A stretch of DNA of 64,000 bases from Pomphorhynchus laevis (taxonomy: Eukaryota > Acanthocephala > Palaeacanthocephala > Echinorhynchida > Pomphorhynchidae). Position numbers and translations under genes: made by a program. Positions 13,201 through 24,639 of this stretch are shown here, piece by piece; positions within the stretch are counted from its first letter, which is position 1; each line of letters starts with the position of its first letter. The notes below the pieces were generated by a model that saw nothing but the letters and a program-made list of their open reading frames with translations, was not told the origin of the DNA and ran no database searches. The DNA is taken from contig WNNJ02003012.1 in the NCBI GenBank assembly GCA_012934845.2, positions 1 to 64,000 of the forward strand. Reading direction: 5' to 3'.

Positions 13201-16200
13201 TTAAATTTTTATTTTTTAATAATTAAAAATAATTAAAAAATTAATAATTTTAAAAACATTTTAAATTAAAAGCATTAAAATAATGTTATATTAAATAACA
13301 CTTGAAATTACATGCTGGTATCATAAACTGCTTTAGCTGACGAATAAAGAAAAATATCATAAATAAATCATAAACGCTATAGAATCGATAAACGATTTTA
13401 TGGAATAAATAATATTTATAGAATATATTAAGGGTTATTTTAGATCGTAAACATAAATTTAATAAGGTTTAATTTGGCTTAATTTACCAATTAAGACAAA
13501 TTGAAGGAATTATTGACAACGACTAATCGACAATTCAAATAAAGAAGGATATTACGCATTTATTTAAAATTGTAATAATAAGTAAATGCTTAAGGACACA
13601 TTAAAATTATAATAATTTTTACATAATGCCTCTAAATTATAAGGATTATTAAAATTTAATTAAAATTAGTGTCTAATTTAATGCTTGGCGCAAAAAGTGT
13701 GACTTCGAAAATATGGTTGTGAAAGAATAACATTAAAATACCGATCGAAGGGCTCGTTGAAGTTGTGAAGTCAGAATGCCTCCTCCGAGACCAAAGATAA
13801 GACAACTAAGATTACCTTGAACAAGTACGCGTAACAAAAAGATAAAAGCTAAATATATACCTTTTGTATCGTGCGTCTTTAGTATTATGGATAATGCTAT
13901 GGATATATAAGAATGCGAAAGCCATGATAAATCAACTTCTAAAGAAATACGAAAAATCATTTTATTGTTATTTATGTCGTTCTATCTTAAAACATAAATT
14001 GAAAACATCAAACATTTGTCTTATGACTTAAATTAAAATTTTTAATGAGATAAAATCGTGTAACGTATGATAATTATATAGATAACCATTTAGTATTTTA
14101 ATAACTATATAAATATGTATAAACATATTATATTAAAAAATTAAAGTTTTAATTTGTTTTAAATTCTAAAAATTACACTACAATCGGTACCGTCGCTATC
14201 GCTGATAATCATTTCTGATTCAATTGTGGATGGCGATTTGTCAAAGTAGAGACGACGATGCCATATTTCATCAACACGAACATCTTCAATAGATATAGAT
14301 CCCGAAATTTGACTTTGAACTCTCTCTCTTAGCTTACGTTCTCCAATGTCATTTCCAATGGTAAAAATTGGAATCTAAGAATTTAAAATAGCACAAATTG
14401 TATAAAAATATGCGTATTAAATAAGCAAGTATTAGATAGTATAATTATATCAGTTCTAAGAAGAATAAATGTGTGATATAAAGATATTCGCCAGTATAAT
14501 AGTACATACATAATAATACAAAGGATAAATGTGTGCATAGATGTTCGCTAGAGCAACGATGATAATTACTGTGAATTAAAATTATGAAATTATTCTAAAC
14601 GTTAAAACAATCACTCATTCAAAATTCTAATCATTTAAAGCGTAAACTTATATATTCACCTTGTAGTCTCGTTGAATATTAATTGGTTTTAAAGCTTCAA
14701 GATGTGTAGATATATTTTGTTTCAGTTCGTCAAAATTAATTTCATATACACTTTTGTCCAAACATGCTATGATAAGACGAGTGCAAGAAGTGAGTACTGT
14801 GAGATGTTGACGCCCCTCTGTAGTTGAAAACATCGATTCTTCTTCACTTCAAAAAGAAGTTAATTTTTAATTTAATTTAATTTAATCTAATTAACTAAAA
14901 TTATCAAGGAATTATAAACATTAAAAATTTACAAGATTTACAAAAGGGCATCTACTTTAATTTTTTAAATTTACGAAAACTTAACAAATGCGAAAATCAA
15001 AACCCGATTTGATTGCGGCAATTCATTTAGCGCAGACAATTCAAAAATAAAGGATATTAAAATATTAATACAATTTTAAAGAATACACGTCTTTTAATAA
15101 TAATGTTAACTACTTTGTCGATATTTGATGATATATTTACAATGATGTAAGCAAGAAATTATTAATATGAAACTAAACTATAAACTAAGAGAGATTTATT
15201 GATTGGGCACAAATATAACAAATTCCGTTTATAAGAAACCTATGAAGAAACAATCAATTTAATTTCAATTTAATTTTCATGCTATATTTATCATAAGTTA
15301 TTATATTTATTATATTTATCTCATATATGAGATAAATATATATATGTTATTATATATGTATCTTATATACATCTTATAGATATAAGATGGATTGATGGAT
15401 CTATCTTATCAGATAGATCCATCAATCTGATATAGATAATATTATAATATTATTATGAACATTAAATATTATCTCATTATTGCTAAATTCGCAATTTTTA
15501 AATTCCAAACTTAACATTTGGTTAAGTTTTAACATTTGGTTTAGAAAACAAAACATTTCATAAAACAAATTTAAATCACTTTGGATATGTGCGCCAAGTT
15601 AGAGTTAACTTCTAAATAATATTATCTGTCAAAAAAATAAAATATTTACCGTCCAATTGGAACAACAAAGCACGCGTATGAAATTTGATTGTCATTAATG
15701 TTTTCTGAATCCACAACCCAAAAAGTGTAGTTATATTTACATGCCAATGTTGTCTGCAATTTTAAATAATGTTCATTCCCCGGATAATACCTGAAGCAAA
15801 CAAAAACAAACTTTTAAATATAGAAATTTGTGATTTTTGGTATTTTTCTAAATTCTCCATTTCATAGAAAATGGAAAATTTTATGATTTTAAAACGGAAA
15901 ATTTCATCATTTTATTAATATATCATTTTTATGGTAATATATCATCTCGATTTATCTGATCGAATATAATTTATAAAAGGTAATAATGATAACATATGAC
16001 AGTCACATTTTTAATAACGTATTTTATTGGTTTCTCGTAGTTTTATTGTAGCAGTCATATCTGCTGAAAACATTGAATGTATTTATTTCTTCTTATGTTT
16101 TATAAATTTAGAGGAACGGAGGAATTAATTTTGTTAATTAATTACTATGAAGAACTTAGTTTTTATTTAAGAATAATTTGTTTCTTTGGCATTTTTAACT

Positions 16201-19200
16201 ACACCAGAACAAAGAGAATCACGTATCTGTTTTATTGACGTTTTGATCAAGCTAGTGATCCTTCTCAAAATCAAGAGAGTTTTAATAAGAAATAATTTCA
16301 GAAGAAATTTGTTTTGATTTAACACTAATTTGTTTCAATAAAAACTTATTTTTAATTAAAATTAATTTCTTACTGAACGAATAAATTAGTTTTAATAAAA
16401 CTAATTCGTTCACGTAAATTTATACAAGAAACATTGATTTTGCAAATATTTTAGAAATATTACTCACTGACTTCTTAGGTTGGCACAACACATTGATGAT
16501 CGCTGAATGTCGTGTATTAATTCGACAAGTTTACTGAAATTATCAAATTGAATTATTTCATTGTCAGAAAGCGATATTCGTAATGGCTACAAAATATAAG
16601 CATTTATGTCGGATGAAGCAAAGTTTAAATATCTTTAAACAAAGTCTAATATTTAAAAATTTTGTATTTAAACATTTGTACGCAAATTACTTAAAATCTT
16701 AAATTAAATTACTTTTAAATTTAATGATTTAAAATCGAATAATAATTGTTCATATAATATAAATCCATAATATAATTTGTCATTTACCTAAACTGCTTTA
16801 ATTGCTACTATTTTACGATAGTTTATTTATAAAAGCTCTTATTAAAAATGGCTCTTCCTAATTGAATAATGAAGTTTAACTTACAACTGAATTTTAATTC
16901 TTGAGAATTGATGCTCCTAGATAGGATGTTGCTTTGAGTATTTTTTGTCTTTACAAAAAATACTTGAACACTTGATACAAAAATACTTTTAATACTTATT
17001 AAAATTTACATCAATTTCTAAAAATATTTAAAAAATCTTAAAATTAAATGTTTGTAAAATCATGAAATATTTGAACAAATTATCCTAAAATATTTTAGCT
17101 TATGATACCACTATTTTTATGATTTGTTTGCTAGCACACACGCTTATGTTAACGATCTTGATGCCTTTCCCTAGCATGTTTTTAAAAACATCGTAGTTCG
17201 GTTTTAAGCTAACAGCGTACTGCTGTTGGTTTATAAAAAAAAGAATTAAATTAACTTTAATTAATTAGAATTAATTAAATATTGGAGTATAGAGATGATT
17301 AAAGCAGAGTGAAGAATAAAATAGGTAGTTTTTTAAATTGAAGGTAGAACCTGTCCTTACCAACGCTGATTTTATTTGAAATCAGAAATGATTTCAGTTA
17401 AATTTGTATGTTAAATAATTTGTAGTTCATTCGATCTAAATGCCAATAAAGCAGACGAGTCGAGTGATCGTCAGCCAACATTAAAAGGGCCGAAACGTGA
17501 AACGTATGTATTGGATCAGTAGCTGATGAGAATCCACCAATACTGAAATGTAGCGTACTGCTGTTGCATTATAAATCGGATTAAAGTAGAGTGCAGAATA
17601 AAAATAGTCATCATAATTTCAATTGTAACAACGACTGCACAGGTATATCAACGTAATATTTTAGCAACGTACATTAACTAAAAATAAGATAATAAACTAT
17701 AGATGACTAATTTAATAATAATTAGGAAAATTAGATTTCAAATTGAAGGTTGCATCTTCTCCTATCAACGCTGATTTAATTTAAAATCAAAAATGATTTC
17801 AATTAAATTTGCAAAATGTAATATAAAAGTCTTAGTTCATAGGCTATAAATCGATTGTTCACTCATTTATTAGTTAAAGATTAATGTAGGGAGCATGCTT
17901 AATGAAGATGCTAACAGAATCTATTACAGTTGGCTTTATATATCGTGTTTGTTAATCAACAAATACAAATATTTCTTAAGCCGCTGCTAGCGGCTTAAGA
18001 AATATTTGTGTTTGAAATATAAATCAGAAATATAAATTACAGTTAGCTCATAAACTCTTAAAAACAACTCTATTTAGAAATAGAGTTGTTAACTCTATTA
18101 GAAATTTTAATTATTTAGAAATACTTATTATTTTATATGAACTACTGTATAAACTAATTTGATTTAAACCAGTTACTCAAAGTAGATACAAGCATTTATA
18201 GAATTTAGAATTTTGGAGAGGGATCAACAAATACTAATATTTCTCTAGCTGTTGCTAGCATCATCAGAAAAATAAATTACAATTTGTTCATCAACATATT
18301 AAAAATACTGATCCATTTTGAATCCATTTTCAAATAGATTCATTTTTAAATTTGAATAAATATATTTCAATAGTTCGCTTACTGCTAGTAACATCTAGCG
18401 AAATATTAAAAGAAATGTGTTTGTTGATTCTGTACTAACATTTTAAATTTAAAAAATAAATTTTACAGCTGAGTTTATATAATAATATTAAATTTTTTAA
18501 CCATTCAATATATTTTTAACTTAACATAGTAATGATAAATACCTCATTCGAATTTTCAGATTTTCTCAATATCATCATAAAGACAGGGTGTTTCTCGGTG
18601 TTTACAACATGTATTTTGACAATGTAACATCTAAAGTTAAAGCATTAAAATAACTTATCGCCTTTATGATTGAAGCCAAGGATATCGTATTAGAAAAGAG
18701 AATGAATAATTCACGTTCGACAAATTATAAAATAGATGCCACTATCCTTTTCAATAGTAACTTTCTTCAAGAGATAGCAGTTGTCGAAATATATCTGTTC
18801 GTACACGACATTTTGTTCATGGTTTGAATCATTCAATTTAAACTTTAAACATTTATATAATGCATACCTATTCTTGATAAATGATCTTATAGCCTTAATC
18901 ACTGAAGGTTGAAATAAAGTAACGCAAACATATATGCCAAACGCACTTAAAACGCGATCAATTTCACTGAGAACAGAAGCTGCTAAATCCTTAACAATTA
19001 AAATTATATGATAAGTAAAAAATTAAGACAAAACTTTAAATATAAGTTTTTTTAATGTGAAAAATGATCACTATATTTTATAAAACGTTAAAGTTAAAAT
19101 CTTTTGCAGAAAAATTTTAATAAAATGATTTTAAAATTAAATGCTAAAAAATAAAACAATTAATTTTTTTTAATAAATTTGAATTCCGGAGATTATAATT

Positions 19201-21659
19201 AGAATTATAATTATAATTAGAAGAGAATATGAGGATAATTTTTTTTAAATTACTTTAGATGCTTTAAAATTACCTTAAGATATATAATAAAAATTTAAAT
19301 TTAAAATAAATCCGTATTGCATTTCTGACTGGAGAACAAACATGTACTTTATTCCAAAATATGAATATCTCAACTGGATTGATTAATTTAAAATTTTATA
19401 TCACAATGTATATTCAATATCGCGAATATTTTACACATATTCAAAAATTGAACATTTTATTTTACTTGAAACATCACTAGATAAATCTTAAATGTTATTT
19501 TATAAAACACAAATAATGTGTAGTTGAAAAACTACAGCCATTTCTTGTGCTATCGATTTCGGTTAACTTTGACTTTATCTTATTTCGTTCGTCATTCTGC
19601 CTTCAAAAATCCACTTTAGTATTAAATTTTAGTCATTAAGTAAATCATTTTTCTTGTCTACATATTTACTTATAGTCAATGTGATAGCAAATTTACTATT
19701 TATTACAGACTAATAAAAATAAACAATATACTAACAATGAAATATATTATGGACAATTAATAAATTTAAATAATCAATTATAATCAATAAAAATTAACTG
19801 ACTAAATAAAAATCAATCAACTGAATCATTAAAATCAATCATTAAAATCAGATGTGTTAATTTTAAATAAAAATAAAAATTAAATAAATAATTTAATTTA
19901 TTTAAATTAAATAAATAATTTTAATGTGATAAATTGATTAATTTATAAAATGTATTTTCCTTATTTAAATTAAATTTTAATGATGCGAATCACTGCTTGG
20001 TTACATTTAATAAATATCCATTTATTAAAAAAATCCATTTTAAGTCCTTACAAAATTTATCAAAATCGAATTTTATAAATTAAAATTTATAAACTAAATT
20101 ATAAATCATTGTTTATTAAAAATAATAAACAATTTAAAACATTTTAATTCACTTCGTAAATTAAAACACGTGTTTAACACGTTCTTCGTATTTAAAATGA
20201 TGCGCCTAGTTACACAAGAAAACTTTACAAGGCAAAATTGAGTTTAATAAATTTTATCGAATTTGATGTCAGTGTGGATAAAATTAAATATCATTACAGT
20301 CACACAATTTAAACACTTACTGTATTTCCACAGCATAGAGTATCAAGAGTTGCTTTATCATAAACAACATCAAATTCACAATTTGCAAAGCTCATCTTAT
20401 AAACAGATAATTCAATAACCAATAAAGCATTGAAGCATTAACTTACATTAGTTGCGTCCATGCAAATATATTTTAAAATGTCGATTGAATTAGACGAATT
20501 CATTTGGTCAATAACCAGTTGAGATTTGTCAATATTGACAACATTTCGATACCCGTCCTTATATAATGATTGGCCAAGAGAAGAATTACCACATCCTATT
20601 ATCAAGATCTGATGATCACGGCGAATGTAACGGCAATGCAAATGTTTCAAAACTTCATACGTTCCATACCTATAGAGAATTCAAATAATTAACAGCAAAG
20701 TAAATGCACAAGTAAAATCATTTGGAGAGCAAATAAGTAAATACATATTTGGCATAGAAATAGATAAATAGAAATGAAAAATTGAATCGCATTGACACGA
20801 TAAATGGAACAATTGTGCACTGATTACTAAGTAAAACCTAAACATTGATAAAAAATTACAAAAATTTCAAATTCTATTTAAAATTACAAAATCTATTAAG
20901 TTTTACAGTTCAATTTGAAATGAAAAAATTAACAAAACGCTTAATAAAACGAGAAATATACCGTTTTGAAAAACGAATAATTTATAAAAGGAACCTATCT
21001 CGTGTAGATAATTTATTATGCCTATGACTAAAAGACTAAAAAGTTAATAAATATTGTCCTAACTGTTTGACAAATTTATTGTTGAAATCCTAACTGTTTC
21101 ATTTCGACAAATTTATTATTGAAAGCATATCTTAATGATATTTTATTATTGAAATCACATCTGACACATCATTATCTAATGGTATCAATTATGTCACATT
21201 AGGGACGATATATACTAAGACATTGCATAGAATCAATAAAATATCACGATTTATCTAATAAATGGAATTATTTATTTAAATGATGAAATTAATGACGTAA
21301 ATGCGTCATTAACTTCTCATCGTCATTAACGAGGAAATATCGTATTAAGAGACAACACAATGTTGTATTGAGATAAATGACATATCCAGTAAATAATTTC
21401 AGTTAATACGCAATTTACGATAAAAGCATTTGTTTAATGCCTTCATTAATAGACGTTTTAAAATATTTTTTGTGGTTTAGCTACAAACCGGACGTTATTT
21501 AATCAAAAATTATTTAAACTTCAACATTAAGGTCTTTAATGAGAATTATACACTTTTACAGAAAACTCACCATTCAAATGATTTAGCTTGGCGGCGGAAA
21601 AACTCTTCCCAATATTGATCACTTGTAAAATCCTCTATACGATCAGGCAAGAGAAACAT
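7209..21659 (-). CDS. METTL13: METTL13-like dual methyltransferase (EEF1A methyltransferase), 13 exons
   Basis: Exons, 5' to 3' on the minus strand: 21659-21571, 20669-20447, 20395-20321, 18989-18868, 18630-18543, 16586-16468, 15790-15650, 14846-14660, 14374-14191 (this donor is uncertain; 14179 also keeps frame), 13938-13742, 11341-11191, 8654-8514, 7486-7209. All other junctions have GT/AG ends and the phases add up to a 664-codon frame. The N-terminal domain opens MFLLPDRIEDFTSDQYWEEF, then FEWYGTYEV, with SAM motif I LIIGCGNSSLG near residues 52-61 and VVNID after it. The C-terminal spermidine-synthase-like domain has LIFGLGGGIL near 456, TTVELDP near 480 and FDVIMIDIN near 539. METTL13 family members methylate eEF1A at the N-terminus and at a lysine. 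Vertebrate METTL13 is about 700 residues, so this is a full-length but diverged homologue. Confidence 0.88.
8073..8096. repeat. short perfect palindrome (11-bp arms, 2-nt loop)
   Basis: acactattaat, gt, attaatagtgt in a METTL13 intron. It is AT-rich, so chance is possible for this one. Confidence 0.5.
9132..9895. repeat. 83-bp imperfect direct repeats flanking the LINE fragment
   Basis: 9132-9215 (gcatgaattttttatagatc...attgctt) and 9812-9895 (gcataattttttataaatca...attgctt) are about 88% alike by eye and bracket the LINE fragment exactly. They look like a very long target-site duplication, yet they differ more from each other than the LINE copy differs from its near-identical partner at 43677. 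Confidence 0.6.
9213..9811 (+). mobile_element. 5'-truncated 3' end of the window's main LINE family
   Basis: This covers the last part of LINE ORF2, including SRVKYLGFNVTVNWSAESN and RLKRILKRATLALNRAQHL, a G-run followed by gaaagaccccgggtgg, and the 3' UTR ending in a ttattattattttcaaa-type tail. It matches 43677-44275 at about 98% by eye. The 5' truncation point is 9213. It lies in sense (+) inside an intron of the minus-strand METTL13 gene. Confidence 0.8.
10411..10640 (+). pseudogene. decayed retroelement PD-(D/E)XK-like endonuclease module
   Basis: The frame reads CNGLFEERLERTFLDVCIHN, then YAP and SPEKVVYYHEQRKYAK, a stop, and SEFCPLILGCHR. It is clearly related to the copy at 22188-22640 (TERTFFDVSIFNIHAPSNA, FVYHENRKRAKY, FAPLIISS). 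The R-T-F-(F/L)-D-V segment followed by YHE..RK and F.PL resembles the restriction-like nuclease block found C-terminal to the RT in some LINE-like elements. Two in-frame stops make this a relic. Confidence 0.5.
11342..13741. other. METTL13 intron with antisense RT fragments
   Basis: Outside the RT fragments listed at 12124-12730 it holds only AT-rich sequence. Parts are locally repeated: the block around 11850-11900 recurs near 12925-12975 (aaaataaacagatgtttcta). Confidence 0.6.
12124..12730 (-). mobile_element. fragments of an AT-rich RT with YIDD motif (PLE-like)
   Basis: Three overlapping or partial copies lie at 12124-12240, about 12240-12615 and 12651-12730. The main piece reads on the minus strand MNIKLTLTKTTINLYRKDD, then FLHEHSCIPYNIKYNTLNNE, ILRIATICND, and NLIDTYFKLGYYKNT. 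This is the layout downstream of the YxDD box in PLE-type RTs: a LDM.I strand, YRK/YDK, S.IP, a ..Q/NEILRIAR-like helix and a ..GY... motif. Only the C-terminal half is present. The same family occurs at 23240-24080, where the FRYIDDICVF box is also kept. Confidence 0.5.
15391..15426. repeat. perfect palindrome, 16-bp arms, 4-nt loop
   Basis: attgatggatctatct, tatc, agatagatccatcaat, in the METTL13 intron between exons 7 and 8. Confidence 0.85.
17205..17860 (+). repeat. direct duplication of a 340-410-bp unit, with GAAAC and CTGATGAG boxes
   Basis: agcgtactgctgttg occurs near 17213 and 17551. aattgaaggt with caacgctgatttta-like sequence occurs near 17337 and again near 17745. Between them lies gggccgaaacgtgaaacg (about 17488) and, 40 nt on, agctgatgagaatcc (about 17520). 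The two boxes are the same ones used by the hammerhead-like RNAs elsewhere in this window, but I cannot draw all three helices here. It may be a small terminal-repeat retroelement of the PLE or retrozyme kind. Confidence 0.4.
17965..18009. repeat. perfect palindrome, 21-bp arms, 3-nt loop
   Basis: Left arm acaaatatttcttaagccgc plus t (17965-17985), loop gct, exact reverse-complement arm 17989-18009. It has mixed base composition, so a chance origin is very unlikely. Confidence 0.9.
18990..20320. other. METTL13 intron, nothing else seen
   Basis: AT-rich intron between exons 3 and 4. I found no coding remnant, RNA gene or element terminus. Confidence 0.6.
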
Positions 21660-21714
21660 CTGAATTATAAGGTTACCTAAATTCGCCTTATCATCATTTT
21701 TTCCTTACATACCA

Positions 21715-21756
21715 AATACAATTGAACGAATTGTTTACAATTCGTTCAATTGTATT
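21715..21756. repeat. perfect palindrome, 20-bp arms, 2-nt loop
   Basis: aatacaattgaacgaattgt (21715-21734), tt, then its exact reverse complement (21737-21756), just upstream of the METTL13 start codon. Confidence 0.9.
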
Positions 21757-21911
21757 ATTCGTTCGATGTATTATTTTTAAAAAGTTTTATAAAATGAACT
21801 TTTATAAAAAGTTCATTAAAAGTTATTAAAAGTTCATAAATTATTATGAAATTTTATTATTATTATCTTAATTTATTTAGATAAATTAATTTATTATCGA
21901 TAATTTATAAT

Positions 21912-21954
21912 TTATTATTTATAGCCTTATTTAAAATAAGGCTATAAATAATAA
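21912..21954. repeat. perfect palindrome, 21-bp arms, 1-nt spacer
   Basis: The left arm 21912-21932 (ttattatttatagccttatt plus t) is mirrored exactly at 21934-21954 around a single a. It lies 250 bp upstream of the METTL13 start. Confidence 0.9.
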
Positions 21955-22187
21955 TTTTTAGCTTATTTTATGTCAATTACAAACTTTACATATTTGGGAC
22001 CATGAATTCTTTCGTAGCGGCATCTGCTGTACAATAACACACGTTTTAACAGAATTTAATGAAAGCGCTGACTATCGAAATATTAGATTATTAACAATTT
22101 ATTTCCATACATTTCGTCATACTATAAATCAATAATTTTTAATTATTAAAAAGATAATAATAATAATTATTATTATTATTATAATTT

Positions 22188-22640
22188 TTAAGTGTTCCAA
22201 TTGGAGGTAATACATTTAAGGTTGCCCGCAAATGGGCCCTGTATTATACCAGCTTTATATGAATTTTGTGTTGATCGTGGTATGCGGAGCGCCAGAGAGC
22301 ACATTTTTGCGAGGGAGACTCCTATTTGGCGACGTAACTTCGCTATGTTTTCCGCGTATGTGCGATTCCCTCTAGCGGTAGCCGATGCTGCTACCCGCTT
22401 CAGCACTGCACTCATTTCAACTCCAGTACCTCCAGAAGAGGAAATTATCAAGGGAGCAAATCCAGCTCGTTCGAATGTGTTTACACGCTCTACATACTTC
22501 GCACGCTTTCTGTTCTCGTGATACACAAATGTGCTCTCTGGGCTGCGTGAGGCATTTGACGGAGCGTGGATGTTGAAAATTGAGACGTCAAAGAACGTCC
22601 GCTCTGTCGGGATACCAAATAACCCAGTACAAGCCAAGTC
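22188..22640 (-). pseudogene. retroelement PD-(D/E)XK-like endonuclease module, 149-codon frame
   Basis: The frame opens LACTGLFGIPTERTFFDVSI, continues NIHAPSNASRSPESTFVYHE with NRKRAKYVERVNTFERAGFA, then PLIISSSGGTGVEMSAVLKR and a helical C-terminal part. This pattern (FFDV...N.HAPS, YHE..KRA.Y..RV...E...F.PL..S..GG.G.E) matches the C-terminal nuclease-like block carried after the RT by some LINE-like elements. No RT lies upstream on this strand, so it is an orphan 3' fragment. It is open throughout and clearly more G+C rich than its surroundings, which suggests a fairly recent insertion. The plus-strand frames over the same DNA are shadows. Confidence 0.55.
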
Positions 22641-22689
22641 TAGACGAGCATTGCGGTCTTTGCAAGTAGATGCCGTTTTAAATGAATAA

Positions 22690-23240
22690 TTTGATATAAT
22701 TTGAATAATAATTATTAATAATAAATTATTATTAATAATAATTTGAATAATAAATATGAATGCTTATGTACCAAAAGAAGAAGTCTGATATAAAATCTGA
22801 ATTAAAATCCTATCGTACAAAAATATCTGAAGTGCAATTTTAGCAGTTTAGATTTATATTTTTATATTTTTTTTATATTTTCTACCAATTTTTAATTCTG
22901 ATTTTTTAAGAACTTTTTCTAATTCAACTTTTATAAATTGATTTTAAGAATATAACTATAACTATATTATTTAAATATATTAAATAATTATATAAGATTT
23001 TATATAATTTATATAATGTTAGAATTTAAAATAAAAATAATTTCTATATGAATTAATAAATAAATAATAAGCATAGTATGAGAATAATGAGTAAAATTCA
23101 TCAGGAAGAACTGCTATTTTATCAGGTTTTGGTACATATTCCTCGATCCAACCCAGCAGCAGGCTCAAATACATGCTAATGACGTATTTCACTTGATGAA
23201 ATTTGATTATATTGTGTATATTATTTTAATGCAAAGCATA
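22690..23240. other. AT-rich spacer, nothing seen
   Basis: Low-complexity A+T sequence with no open frame or repeat of note. Confidence 0.5.
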
Positions 23241-24080
23241 TTATTTATTATCCATCCATTAAAAATTTTTATAGTAACCTAGTTTAAAATATGTATCTAT
23301 TAAATTATTTTAATGATTTTGAAGAAAACCAATATCGTTACAAATTGTTGCAATTCTTAAAATTTCATTATTTAATGTATTATATTTTATATTATATGGT
23401 ATGCATGAATGTTCATGCAAAAATATGTTTCTTGTAAATTTAAATGTCATTTTTACGATATAAATTAATAGTTTTAATTGAATTTAATTTAATGTTCATA
23501 TCTAGATGTATACCTTCTTTATCATCAATATTAGTTTTATATTAATAAATATTGGTTTTATTAAGAATGGGGCTACCTGAATAAATTTGTTCGCCTATTG
23601 AATAAATATTGTTAGAGTTAAATACACATATATCATCAATATATCGAAACATATATTTTATATCTTTATATAATTTAGATTTATTTATTTTATTTATTTA
23701 AAATATTCATCTATTAAATAATTTAAATGATTTTGAAGAAATACAAACAATATCATTACAAATTGTTGCAATTCTTAAAATTTCATTATTTAATGTATTA
23801 TATTTTATATTATATGGTATGCATGAATGTTCATGCAAAAATATGTTTCTTGTAAATTTAAATATGTCATCTTTACGATATAAATTAATAGTAGTTTTAG
23901 TTAATGTTAATTTAATGTTTATATCTAGATATATACCTTTTTTATAAAGATTGACTATCGTCTGCCATCATATGACCAGGAATTATATGTAGGTTTAGTA
24001 ACATAACAGTACGCAGAAACATAGTAGTTTTAGTTAATGTTAATTTAAAGTTCATGTCTAGATATATACTTTCATATGAA
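23240..24080 (-). mobile_element. two tandem fragments of the AT-rich YIDD RT family
   Basis: The copy at about 23240-23670 reads on the minus strand KLYKDIKYMFRYIDDICVFN, then SIGEQIYSGSPILNKTNI and, after a stop, HLDMNIKL...YRKND. The box FRYIDDICVF is the RT motif C with two aspartates. A second copy at about 23690-24060 repeats the downstream part (C-terminal half). Both share long near-identical blocks with 12337-12730 (for example gttgcaattcttaaaatttc). All copies are broken. Confidence 0.55.
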
Positions 24081-24191
24081 CAAATTCATGTTCTAAATAG
24101 CAGGGATTGAAAAGCTTGATCACTTTAGTGACATTCTGATCTTGTTCTGACCTGTTTACCTACTAATTTATAAAATATAATTTTGTAAAAC

Positions 24192-24225
24192 ACATTTGCT
24201 CGATATGTATATATCGAGCAAATGT
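24192..24225. repeat. perfect palindrome, 15-bp arms, 4-nt loop
   Basis: acatttgctcgatat, gtat, atatcgagcaaatgt. Confidence 0.85.
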
Positions 24226-24639
24226 ATATATCAGCTTCAAATTCTAACGGTAGCCAGGTTAAAAATACTCTGCGGTCCATATCCGGCTGGCGGGCCACCG
24301 ATTGGCAATATGTGCTATAAGGCTTAAGAATAAGTCAGATATAATTATATTACTATCTATTTGAAAACATTTTATTTGTCTAAAAATATATTCCTACCTT
24401 TAAATAATTTTGACTAATCAAAAATTTAAGGATTCGATTAATTTAATTTTACCAATATACTTATATTTTTTATAAGTTTTGATTTTTTGTTAGATAGGCG
24501 TTATAGTTATTATAGCATATCTTTTCCAAAAATAAGATTAAAAAATGTCTAGCGCTTTTTTAATATTTACTAAACCAAATATATATAAAGCGTACTAAAA
24601 TCGTAAGTATTTATATTTTATTGAAAAAAGGAAAAGCAT

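Larger units (their letters stand above)
16587..18542. other. METTL13 intron with tandem-duplicated block
   Basis: No exon is visible. It contains the duplicated blocks at 17205-17860, the palindrome at 17965-18009, a small hairpin near 18064-18090 and a mini hammerhead-like motif near 18370-18420. Everything else is AT-rich. Confidence 0.6.

Noticed and set aside
18711-18902. METTL13 exon 4 extended to the stop at 18711
   Set aside because: A donor at 18867 joins in phase to exon 5 and restores the family alignment (FIKNR then CYIVKIHVVN); the extra residues are intron read-through.
22192-22576. Plus-strand frames of 109 and 63 codons
   Set aside because: The minus strand carries the recognisable endonuclease-like module, so these are antisense shadows.
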